6,894 nucleotides of DNA from Clostridiales bacterium UBA735. GTDB lineage: Bacteria; Bacillota; Clostridia; Oscillospirales; Oscillospiraceae. Where the stretch lies: NCBI GenBank assembly GCA_002298695.1, contig DBLB01000160.1, positions 925-7,818 on the forward strand, in the 5' to 3' direction. Shown here piece after piece: positions 1 to 5,882 of this stretch (position 1 is its first letter; each line of letters opens with the position of its first letter). Under the pieces are notes generated by a model. The model was not told the origin of the DNA and made no database searches. It saw only the letters and a list, made by a program, of their open reading frames with translations. Position numbers and translations under genes: made by a program.

Positions 1-522
1 CATGTTCGGCTCATAGACCACCCTGTATTTTGTCCCGCTGAAAACCTGCCCGATCAGCTGCTCATTGGAAGGATCTCCCGGGAGCTGGCCGATGGTGATC
101 TTCTTCAGGTCGATGGACGCCACATAGTCCGGCTCCCGATGGCCTGCGGAGAGCGCGAAGGCGAACAGGACGTTCTTCTCCGGCAGCGAAGCGGAAAGTG
201 CCCGCGCGCGGACATTGTTGCCCACAAAGACGATGTTCTTTGTCGGGTTGGCGCGCAGCGTCTCGAGGATCGCGTCGAGCTGCGTATAGCGCATGACGAC
301 GAAGATGACGTCGTAGACGTCGTCCACTTTCAGCTCGGACACGACCGGGATGCGGCTGATCGACATGCGCGGTGAAAATTTATCCTTGATGGGCAGGCCA
401 TTTTTCCGGATCTTCTCTCCCCAGCGCCCGCGTGCGAGCAGCGTGACATCCTTCCCGGCGCGGAACAGATTCCTCGCCAGATTGCAGCCGAGCACGCCTG
501 CGCCAAATACCAGAATTTTCAT
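1..522 (-). CDS. Ketopantoate reductase-like (ApbA/PanE N-terminal domain) protein, partial
   Basis: Only the first 174 codons are in the window; the frame is still open at base 1, so the C-terminal part lies outside. The protein opens with MKILVFGAGVLG, a Rossmann fold with GxGxxG at residues 7-12, followed by LLARG (28-32) ending the second strand. This is the usual start of the ApbA/PanE ketopantoate reductase superfamily (NADPH-dependent 2-oxo acid to hydroxy acid reduction, cytosolic). The start is fixed by AGGAGG at 530-535, 7 nt before the ATG. Some residues differ from true PanE. The region matching the E. coli Lys72 motif reads VVMRYTQ, with Arg78, and the NGMG-like loop reads GNNVR (101-105). 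It is therefore more likely a paralogue with another substrate than the pantothenate enzyme. It is the last visible gene of the operon containing two alpha/beta hydrolases, 79 nt after the second. Fold is fairly sure; substrate is unknown. Confidence 0.8.
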   Translation of the reverse strand, partial: MKILVFGAGVLGCNLARNLFRAGKDVTLLARGRWGEKIRKNGLPIKDKFSPRMSISRIPVVSELKVDDVYDVIFVVMRYTQLDAILETLRANPTKNIVFVGNNVRARALSASLPEKNVLFAFALSAGHREPDYVASIDLKKITIGQLPGDPSNEQLIGQVFSGTKYRVVYEPNM

Positions 523-601
523 TGTAAAGCCTCCTGTTCCGAAAAGTCATTCATCGTTTCCTGACGGTCTCCGCGCACGTTCAAAGAGGTCGTTTTTATC
601 G

Positions 602-1402
602 TCAGACCTGTGGAGCGGAGCGCGCCGGTTCGTTTTGCAGGAACGGCAGCGGCGGCAGTTTCCCGCTCGTCATAATGCTGTCCAGCAGCGCGGCGAAGCC
701 CTCCGGATCACGGATCTGATACTGCATGTGGTCATAGCCCGCAAACACCGGGAAGTTGGCGTGCGGATAGGCGCGCTGCACTGCACTGCGGTATTTGAAA
801 TGCTCCTCCGCGCTGCCGAATGAGAACCAGATGTGTGCCTGCATCGCCTCCGGCAGCGGCGGGAACGGCCGGTCCTCCAGACTGTCCGCCATCTGGCGGT
901 GCAGATCACCATAGCGGAGCGCACGGCCTGCCGCGATGAAGTAGGGGCGGATGGATGCGTCGTCGCACCAGAGGATCTTTTTCAGCGTTCCGCCGTTTGT
1001 CCAGTACAGGCTTTTGATGGCCAGATACAGAAACGGCGTCATAATGCGGCGCATGCCCTTCCCGATCTGTGCAAACTGTCCGCCGTCAAAGAACACCTGC
1101 GCGACCGGCAGCGTAGTTTGCGTCAGAAACGCCAGCGCCAGATCGGCACCGATGGAGGACGCGACTACCATTTCAAGATGTAAAACGCCCTGTGCGCACA
1201 GAAACGCCTCCACCTGCCGCACCTCGTCTGCCTTGCTGACATAGCGCTGCCCGGCGCAGTAGACGGTGGCCGTCGGCAGAATGCAGAAATACCGTTCCTG
1301 CAGATGCGCTGCAACCGGTTCGCTGCTGGCCCCCGTCACACCCATCGCATGGAAAAACAGCACGGCGGGGTTCGCGCTGCTCCCGCGCGTTTCAAACAGC
1401 AT
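602..1402 (-). CDS. Divergent alpha/beta hydrolase
   Basis: This 266-residue cytosolic protein looks like an alpha/beta hydrolase-fold enzyme. VLFFHAMG (14-21) matches the strand and His-Gly-type oxyanion loop that follows it. VVASSIGADLAL (79-90) is the nucleophile elbow, with Ser83 the likely nucleophile. GYDHMQYQ (222-229) supplies the probable catalytic His225. The acid is less clear; Glu199 or Glu200 after WFSFGS is possible. The elbow is A-S-S-I-G rather than G-x-S-x-G, so the first glycine is replaced by Ala81. Residues 120-136 are hydrophobic and aromatic and may form a lid. No signal peptide is visible. The start is supported by AGGTGA at 1409-1414, 6 nt before the ATG, and lies only 12 nt after the stop of the membrane-protein gene, which suggests translational coupling. 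Possible activities are esterase, lipase, thioesterase or C-C hydrolase; the sequence does not choose between them. Confidence 0.82.
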   Translation of the reverse strand: MLFETRGSSANPAVLFFHAMGVTGASSEPVAAHLQERYFCILPTATVYCAGQRYVSKADEVRQVEAFLCAQGVLHLEMVVASSIGADLALAFLTQTTLPVAQVFFDGGQFAQIGKGMRRIMTPFLYLAIKSLYWTNGGTLKKILWCDDASIRPYFIAAGRALRYGDLHRQMADSLEDRPFPPLPEAMQAHIWFSFGSAEEHFKYRSAVQRAYPHANFPVFAGYDHMQYQIRDPEGFAALLDSIMTSGKLPPLPFLQNEPARSAPQV

Positions 1403-1414
1403 CAGAATTCACCT

Positions 1415-1906
1415 TCATTTCACAAAAAATTCCATGAGTCCGGCCAGCGCCGCTGAGAGAACAGCCATGCCGACCGTTCCGAACAGCCACTTTTTCCGCT
1501 TGTCCGCCGCGGTGATGTACGGCTTCAGATCCTCCGTTCCGGGAATCGTCCAGGCATTGGTGTGCCCGACCCAAAAATCGTCCACGCCGAACCGGTCGAT
1601 CAGATTCATGATCGACAGAATGACGAGCAGCTGCCAGAAGCCCGGCCAGAAGCCCCGCGCGCCATTGACGGCGTATACACACACCAGCACGTAGATGAGA
1701 TAGCCGGGCACACAGCATGCCTTGAAAATCATGCTGTTCCGCCGGATTTTTTCGTGGGTCGTCAGCCCCTTCGCAACGCACCGCGCCTGCACCTCCGGAC
1801 TGTAGAGATGCACCATTCCCACCGCACCTCTGCGGATGCCGAATGCGCAGACCAGAATCAGCAGAATGCCCAGTCCGAGTCCCTCCAGAATTACCTGTAT
1901 TGCCAT
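1415..1906 (-). CDS. Small four-helix integral membrane protein, family not recognised
   Basis: This 163-residue protein has four hydrophobic stretches that look like membrane helices, at about residues 4-24, 58-80, 86-104 and 140-161. A basic segment (ARCVAKGLTTHEKIRR, 41-56) follows helix 1. Between helices 3 and 4 sits a polar, conserved-looking stretch, DRFGVDDFWVGHTNAW (104-119), then IPGTEDLKPYI (121-131). Its Asp, His, Trp and Glu content suggests a functional site rather than a plain linker. I do not recognise the family and assign no function. A longer reading from 1966 would add 20 polar residues, but the internal ATG at 1906 has its own SD and begins directly with the first helix. 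Its TGA stop is 12 nt before the next alpha/beta hydrolase, so the two are probably co-translated. It may anchor or supply substrate to the neighbouring hydrolases, but that is inference. Confidence 0.82.
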   Translation of the reverse strand: MAIQVILEGLGLGILLILVCAFGIRRGAVGMVHLYSPEVQARCVAKGLTTHEKIRRNSMIFKACCVPGYLIYVLVCVYAVNGARGFWPGFWQLLVILSIMNLIDRFGVDDFWVGHTNAWTIPGTEDLKPYITAADKRKKWLFGTVGMAVLSAALAGLMEFFVK

Positions 1907-1912
1907 ATTGCT

Positions 1913-1919
1913 CTCCCCT
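1913..1919 (-). promoter_or_regulatory. Ribosome binding site that sets the membrane protein start
   Basis: On the minus strand this reads AGGGGAG, 6 nt before the ATG at 1906. No comparable site precedes the alternative upstream ATG at 1966, which falls just inside the 3' end of the preceding gene's neighbourhood. This decides in favour of the 163-residue protein over the 183-residue one. Confidence 0.75.
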
Positions 1920-1973
1920 TTTGATCCTGCCGTCTGTTCCGGCAATTTCGGCTGCGCACGCCGCACCCTGCTC

Positions 1974-2879
1974 CTATGTTTTCAGAATTTCTGTGATTTT
2001 TGTGAAATCCTCCCGGGCCTCCTTGAAATACGGCAGCATGCAGTAGCAATGCACCATCCCCGGTCGGGCAAAGGCCGTATACGGAACACCGGCCCGTTTG
2101 CAGGCGTTTTCAAAATCCGGCAGCGCGCCGTAGAGCACCTCATCGGCACTGTAGAAAAAGTGAATATCGCCCACGCCGGAAAAATCGCCGCGCGAACCGG
2201 AGATCATATAGTCCGGGACGTCCGCCTGCCCGTGGCGCATGAATTTCTCGACCGTCACCATGAACGCGTAGTCGATGGCCACATCCTTCGGGTTCAGCGC
2301 CTGCATCCGGGCCCTCTCCGCATCGTTCCAGGGTACCTCCCCGGGCGACACAGCCACGATGTGCCGCGGCTGCGGCAGAGGCGTTCCCAGCGCGTTGTTA
2401 TGCGCCGCAACCCCCAGTGCCAGCGCGCCGCCGGAGGAAAAGCCGCAGGTGCTGACGTTCCCGCCGCCATACAGTTCAATCATCCGCCGATAGCATTCGA
2501 ATACCATCGCATAGGTTTCCGTGATGCAATGTTCCATGCAGAGCGGATAGAACGGAAACCACACGTCGCAGCCCGTTTCCCGCCCGAGCTTCCGCATCAC
2601 CGGCAGGTCGCCGCGGTCGGGGCCGATGACCATGCCGCCGCCGAAGAAATAGAGGATGGCCCGTTTCGCCGGCTGCGGATGCTCCCGGACGATCAGGCAG
2701 GGAAAGCCGTTCACATCCACGGTTTCATAGTACGCCCTGCGGTCGGTGGGCGTAAAGGCGCCGCGGCTGCGGTTCTGCTTCTCAATGACCTGTCGGATTT
2801 TCTCCTCCGGCAGACCAAACGCCTTTTTTGCGCCGGAGATCCGGTATGCGCCGCGCAGCAGCGCTGCAAAAACACTCAT
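1974..2879 (-). CDS. Alpha/beta hydrolase, HSL/esterase-like (alpha/beta hydrolase_3 type)
   Basis: This 301-residue cytosolic protein has the layout of the hormone-sensitive-lipase-like esterases. The oxyanion segment is ILYFFGGGMVIGP (75-87), the nucleophile elbow is CGFSSGGALAL (145-155) with Ser148 in GxSxG, the acid is Asp246 in YSADEVLYG, and the histidine is His277 in PGMVHCY. Order and spacing fit a complete triad and a full-length protein. The oddity is Phe79 where this class normally has the His of HGGG; the three glycines (80-82) remain. The cap is an N-terminal helical region of about 45 residues. The protein is rich in cysteine (C104, C114, C118, C129, C145), which suits an anaerobe. 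The start has AAGGAG at 2887-2892, 7 nt before the ATG. It is the first gene of its operon, preceded by a promoter and structured leader, and 67 nt separate its TAG from the membrane-protein gene. The likely reaction is hydrolysis of a short or medium acyl ester; the substrate is unknown. Confidence 0.9.
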   Translation of the reverse strand: MSVFAALLRGAYRISGAKKAFGLPEEKIRQVIEKQNRSRGAFTPTDRRAYYETVDVNGFPCLIVREHPQPAKRAILYFFGGGMVIGPDRGDLPVMRKLGRETGCDVWFPFYPLCMEHCITETYAMVFECYRRMIELYGGGNVSTCGFSSGGALALGVAAHNNALGTPLPQPRHIVAVSPGEVPWNDAERARMQALNPKDVAIDYAFMVTVEKFMRHGQADVPDYMISGSRGDFSGVGDIHFFYSADEVLYGALPDFENACKRAGVPYTAFARPGMVHCYCMLPYFKEAREDFTKITEILKT

Positions 2880-3000
2880 TTTTTCTCTCCTTCCCAGGCC
2901 GTGCGGCAGCCGGGAGGTCCTGCCGCAGAAATTAGATTACTCTAACCGCAGTCTGACAGAATCGCCGCCCCCGGCGGCAGACAACACGGCCTTTCGGTCC
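2880..3000 (-). promoter_or_regulatory. Structured 5' leader of the hydrolase operon (candidate cis-regulatory RNA)
   Basis: The stretch between the predicted transcription start and the ATG at 2879 contains several nested inverted repeats. A closing stem pairs AGGCCGTG (2896-2903) with CACGGCCT (2985-2992), 8 bp perfect across about 80 nt. Inside are GCCGCC/GGCGGC with a 3-nt loop (2964-2978), GTCTG/CAGAC around it (2951-2955 with 2978-2982), TTAGA/TCTAA with a 4-nt loop (2932-2945), and TGCGGCAG/CTGCCGCA with a 10-nt loop (2902-2927). The last shares two bases with the closing stem. CTGCCGC (2920-2926) can pair with GCGGCAG at either 2903-2909 or 2974-2980, giving two exclusive folds a few nt from the SD (2887-2892). 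I recognise no known riboswitch class. No T run follows any hairpin, so control of translation is more plausible than termination. No protein-coding ORF is credible here. Confidence 0.5.
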
Positions 3001-3006
3001 ATCTAT

Positions 3007-3035
3007 AGTTTACCACGCTGTCTTACTGCTTTCAA
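3007..3035 (-). promoter_or_regulatory. Predicted housekeeping-sigma promoter of the hydrolase operon
   Basis: On the minus strand the -35 box TTGAAA (3030-3035) and the -10 box TAAACT (3007-3012) are separated by 17 nt. A TGG immediately precedes the -10, giving an extended -10. An A-rich run lies upstream of the -35 at about 3050-3058 and could act as an UP element. The predicted start is near 3000, leaving a leader of about 120 nt before the alpha/beta hydrolase ATG. It lies downstream of the hydA terminator hairpin, consistent with the hydrolase genes being a separate transcription unit. Confidence 0.65.
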
Positions 3036-3047
3036 GTCCGGAAAGCA
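3027..3047. promoter_or_regulatory. Candidate repressor operator overlapping the -35 box
   Basis: A perfect inverted repeat with 7-bp arms, TGCTTTC and GAAAGCA, is separated by 7 nt. It covers the whole -35 box (3030-3035) of the promoter. Dyads of this size over a -35 are typical of homodimeric repressor sites such as those of TetR, GntR or MarR families, but I cannot name the regulator and no regulator gene is in the window. A chance dyad is possible. Confidence 0.5.
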
Positions 3048-3119
3048 TACTTTTTTATCTCAGAATCCTCTGCGCTCCGCTGTGACCGCTGCCCCTTTCA
3101 GGCAAAATCGTGCAATCGC

Positions 3120-3152
3120 AAAAGCCGCCGTATGGCAGATGCCATACGGCGG
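3120..3152 (-). terminator. Rho-independent-type terminator after hydA
   Basis: In the minus-strand direction a 12-bp perfect GC-rich stem (arms 3141-3152 and 3125-3136, CCGCCGTATGGC and its complement) closes a 4-nt loop and is followed by C then TTTT (3120-3123). It starts 17 nt after the hydA stop. The T run is short, so termination may be partial. There is no T run on the plus-strand side. A smaller 6-bp hairpin (TGATTC/GAATCA, 3157-3172) overlaps the hydA stop codon just before it. Confidence 0.75.
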
Positions 3153-3169
3153 TCGTTGATTCTGCGGAA

Positions 3170-4549
3170 TCAGCGATGGGACTGATACGGCGCACGCTTG
3201 ATGTAGCGGCCGTAGCCCGGCTTGCCGAGGAACTCGCCGTCCTGATAGACGAGCGTGCCGCGGGAGAAGGTCATGACCGGGTAGCCGTGCAGCTCCGTGC
3301 CCTCCCAGACGGTGTGGTCGATCCTGGAATGGAGGGCATCGTTCGTGACAGTGACGTCCTTTTCCGGATCGTAGATCACGAGATCGGCATCGCCGCCAAC
3401 AGCGATGGTGCCCTTCTGCGGCGCGCAGCCGAAGAGACGGGCGGGATTGGTGCAGCAGACCTCGACGGCCTTTTCAAATGTGATATGGCCGCGGTTGGCC
3501 TCGCTCAGCAGGTAGGGATAGCGCGTCTCCACGCCGTCGCAGCCGTTCGGGATCTTCGTGAAGTCGTGCAGGCCCCAGTCCTTCTCGTGCTGCTGGAACG
3601 GGCAATGGTCGGTCGCCACAGTGTCGATCACGCCGCTGCCGATGGCATCCCAGAGGGCGAGGCGGCTTTCCTCGTTCTTGATGGGAGGCGAGCAGACGAA
3701 GTTGCGCGCGTCGTCGCGGTGGTAAACCTCGCAGTTGTAGCGCAGATAGAGCGCATTTGTCTCGGCGAGGATGTCGAAACCCTCTTCACGCGCTTTGGCG
3801 AGCTCTTCCACGCCCTCCTTATTGGCCAGATGAACGATATAGAGCGGCGCGTCGACGTGCTTGGCCCAGTGGATGCAGCGCTTGTCGGCTTCGGCCTCGA
3901 TGAACTCGCGGCGGCTCATATAGTGCCACCACGGCGAGAGCTTGCCCTCCGCCTTGTAGCGGTTGACGTACATGTCGATGATATCTTTGTTTTCGGCGTG
4001 GACGCAGACAAGGCCGCCGACTTCCTTGGTCTTCTCCAGCAGGCGGACAAAGAAGCCGTCGTCGACCATCAGGCCGTCATAGACGGTATAGACCTTGAAG
4101 CTGGAAATGCCGTTGTCCACGATGCCCTGCAGCTGGTCGAGAACCGCATCGCAGGGATGATTGAGCACGAGGTGGAACGCATAGTCTGTGCAGACCTGCG
4201 GGTCGGCCATGGCGCGGCGGCGGGCGATGAAATCGGCGAGCGGTTCGTCTGGATCATCCGGTGTGGCGTAGTCGAAGACGGTGGTCGTGCCGCCGCAGAC
4301 GGCGGAACGGGTGCCGGATTCATAGTCGTCGGCCGAGAATGTGCCGCCGAAGGGCAGATCCAGGTGGGTGTGCAGGTCGATGGCGCCGGGCAGGACATAC
4401 TTGCCGGCAGCGTCGACCACGGTTCTGGCCTCCGCCGGCGTGCCGGGCCGGAGCAGCGCGGCAACCTTGCCGTCCTGCACGGCGACATCCGCCGCAAAGC
4501 GCTGGGCGTGCGTGATGACCGTGCCGTTCCGGATCAAAAGATCATACAT
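3170..4549 (-). CDS. hydA: Dihydropyrimidinase (D-hydantoinase family)
   Basis: This 459-residue cyclic amidohydrolase is full length for the family. It opens 5,6-dihydrouracil or dihydrothymine to N-carbamoyl-beta-alanine or N-carbamoyl-beta-aminoisobutyrate in the cytosol, and may also act on hydantoins. All binuclear zinc ligands of the family are visible: His60 and His62 in DLHTHLD, Lys152 in SSFKVY (the lysine that becomes carbamylated), His184 in CVHAEN, His240 in IVHLAN and Asp314 in ATDHCP. The substrate-contact positions also fit: Tyr157 in TVYDGLM, the CSPP segment (286-289), and Asn335 in IPNGCDGVETR. The start has AAGGAGG at 4557-4563, 7 nt before the ATG. It lies 75 nt after preA on the same strand, with a strong hairpin in the gap and a terminator after it, so it is the last gene of a preT-preA-hydA operon. 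That context favours dihydropyrimidinase over a dedicated hydantoinase or a phenylhydantoinase paralogue. Confidence 0.93.
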   Translation of the reverse strand: MYDLLIRNGTVITHAQRFAADVAVQDGKVAALLRPGTPAEARTVVDAAGKYVLPGAIDLHTHLDLPFGGTFSADDYESGTRSAVCGGTTTVFDYATPDDPDEPLADFIARRRAMADPQVCTDYAFHLVLNHPCDAVLDQLQGIVDNGISSFKVYTVYDGLMVDDGFFVRLLEKTKEVGGLVCVHAENKDIIDMYVNRYKAEGKLSPWWHYMSRREFIEAEADKRCIHWAKHVDAPLYIVHLANKEGVEELAKAREEGFDILAETNALYLRYNCEVYHRDDARNFVCSPPIKNEESRLALWDAIGSGVIDTVATDHCPFQQHEKDWGLHDFTKIPNGCDGVETRYPYLLSEANRGHITFEKAVEVCCTNPARLFGCAPQKGTIAVGGDADLVIYDPEKDVTVTNDALHSRIDHTVWEGTELHGYPVMTFSRGTLVYQDGEFLGKPGYGRYIKRAPYQSHR

Positions 4550-4584
4550 GGCTTTGCCTCCTTGATAAGAAATGGAAATACGGT

Positions 4585-4615
4585 GCAGGATCTGCGCCCG
4601 GAGCGCAGATCCTGC
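4585..4615 (-). other. Intercistronic hairpin between preA and hydA
   Basis: A 13-bp perfect inverted repeat (GCAGGATCTGCGC at 4585-4597 and its complement at 4603-4615) with a 5-nt loop fills most of the 75-nt preA-hydA gap. It lies 9 nt after the preA stop and about 20 nt before the hydA SD. No real T run follows on the minus strand (the next bases are ACCGTATTT), so a full terminator is unlikely. It may stabilise the 3' end of upstream mRNA, mark a processing site, or act as a partial attenuator that lowers hydA relative to preTA. I see no promoter in the gap. Confidence 0.7.
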
Positions 4616-4624
4616 CGGATAGGA

Positions 4625-5881
4625 TTATTCGTAACGGGACTGGTAGACGATCGGGCGCGGCTCGACGCCTTCCTTGAAGCGGACACGGTCGGGCAGGATG
4701 CAGTGCTTGACCGGGCAGACGTTGACGCACAGATGGCAGCCGACGCACTTGCTCTCGTTGAGTATGGGGCGGCGATGCTCGGCGTCCCAGTCGATGGCCG
4801 CGTGGGCAGCATCGTAGCAGGAGACATAGCAGCGGCCGCAGCCGACGCACTTGTCCGTGTCGAAGCGCGGAAGGATCTCATAATCACGCGGCAGCTGGTC
4901 GGTGGTGACGATGTTGGGCAGGGCGATGCCGATCATATCCTGCACGCGGTCGAAGCCCTTCTCTTCCATGAAGTAGGTCAGGCCGCTGATCATGTCCTTG
5001 ACTACGCGGGAACCATACTGCATGACGGCAGTCGTGACCTGCAGCGTCTGTGCGCCGCACATCAGGAATTCCACCGCGTCGCGCCACGTCTCGATGCCGC
5101 CGATACCGCTGATGGGGATGTCCTTCAGGTCGGGGAACTGGCGCAGGTTCGTGATGAAGCGGAGGGCGATCGGCTTGATGGCCGCGCCGGAATAGCCGGA
5201 GATGGAGCTCTTGCCGTTGACCGTGGGCATCGGGGAGAAATGGTCGATGTCGATGGACATCATGGCGCGCACCGTGTTGATGCAGGAGATGCCGGAAGCG
5301 CCGGACTCCATGGCGGCCAGCGCGGGCAGCTCCATGTGGCCGATGTTCGGGGTCATCTTGGCAATGACAGGGAGCTTTGTGCCCTTGCGGACAGCCTTCG
5401 TGTACTGGCGGACGAGGTTGTCGTCCTGGCCGACGTCCATGCCCATGCCCTTGACGTGCAAGTGCGGGCAGGAGAAGTTGCACTCAATGATGTCAGCGCC
5501 GGCCTGCTCAACGAGCGTGGCAAGCTCGGTCCATTCCTCGTCGGACGTGCCCATGATGGAGACGGCGAGGACCTTCTCCGGATAGTGCGCCTTCAGCTTG
5601 GCGAGAATCTCGAGGTTTTCCTCGAGCGTCTTGTCGGACTGAACCTCAAGGTTCTTGAAGCCCATCCAGGGCATGGCTTCCTTGCCGATGGAGTCGAACC
5701 GCGGAGAGCAGTCGATGCCCTTGAACTTGGCAAAGGATTTGTAGAAAACGCCGGCCCAGCCGTTGTCGAACGCCTTGGAGCATTTTTCATAGCTGTCGTC
5801 GACGGGAGACGAGGACAGGCAGAACGGGTTTTCAAACTTTACACCGCAAAATTCTACGGAGAGATCTTTTTTCAGTGCCAT
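4625..5881 (-). CDS. preA: NAD-dependent dihydropyrimidine dehydrogenase, catalytic subunit PreA
   Basis: This 418-residue cytosolic flavoprotein reduces uracil and thymine to the 5,6-dihydro forms, using electrons from PreT. The first 330 or so residues are a dihydroorotate-dehydrogenase-like FMN barrel. ENPFCLSSSPV (17-27) starts it, and ECNFSCPHLH (133-142) contains Cys138, the catalytic acid position of dihydropyrimidine dehydrogenases, plus Asn135 and Ser137. KMTPN (175-179), INT (201-203), and SGIGGIETW with CGAQTLQVTT at 258-284 form the FMN-phosphate region. The C-terminal part is a two-[4Fe-4S] ferredoxin domain with CxxCxxCxxxC at 345/348/351/355 and CxxCxxCxxxCP at 379/382/385/389. 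Nothing appears missing and the length fits bacterial PreA. The ATG comes 1 nt after the preT TAA, with GGGAGG inside the last preT codons, so translation is probably coupled and yields balanced subunits. The two cluster motifs and the Cys loop together separate it from plain class 1B PyrD. Confidence 0.96.
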   Translation of the reverse strand: MALKKDLSVEFCGVKFENPFCLSSSPVDDSYEKCSKAFDNGWAGVFYKSFAKFKGIDCSPRFDSIGKEAMPWMGFKNLEVQSDKTLEENLEILAKLKAHYPEKVLAVSIMGTSDEEWTELATLVEQAGADIIECNFSCPHLHVKGMGMDVGQDDNLVRQYTKAVRKGTKLPVIAKMTPNIGHMELPALAAMESGASGISCINTVRAMMSIDIDHFSPMPTVNGKSSISGYSGAAIKPIALRFITNLRQFPDLKDIPISGIGGIETWRDAVEFLMCGAQTLQVTTAVMQYGSRVVKDMISGLTYFMEEKGFDRVQDMIGIALPNIVTTDQLPRDYEILPRFDTDKCVGCGRCYVSCYDAAHAAIDWDAEHRRPILNESKCVGCHLCVNVCPVKHCILPDRVRFKEGVEPRPIVYQSRYE

Positions 5882-5882
5882 C

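Noticed and set aside
1928..1944. TGCCG/CGGCA hairpin in the gap between the first hydrolase and the membrane protein as a terminator
   Set aside because: The stem is only 5 bp with a 7-nt loop and no T run follows on the minus strand; it is too weak to separate the two genes.
1907..1966. N-terminal extension of the membrane protein to an ATG at 1966
   Set aside because: The extra 20 residues are polar and would push the first helix inward, and the upstream ATG lacks a good SD. The ATG at 1906 has AGGGGAG 6 nt before it.
1836..2945. A plus-strand open frame of 369 codons opposite the HSL-like hydrolase
   Set aside because: It is in the same mirror register as the hydrolase gene, crosses its promoter-side leader and the gap after it, and has no recognisable motif. 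The minus-strand protein has a full Ser-Asp-His layout.
3269..3278. GGTCATGACC palindrome as a possible operator
   Set aside because: It is a 10-bp palindrome well inside hydA with no promoter around it; a chance occurrence in coding sequence is the simpler reading.
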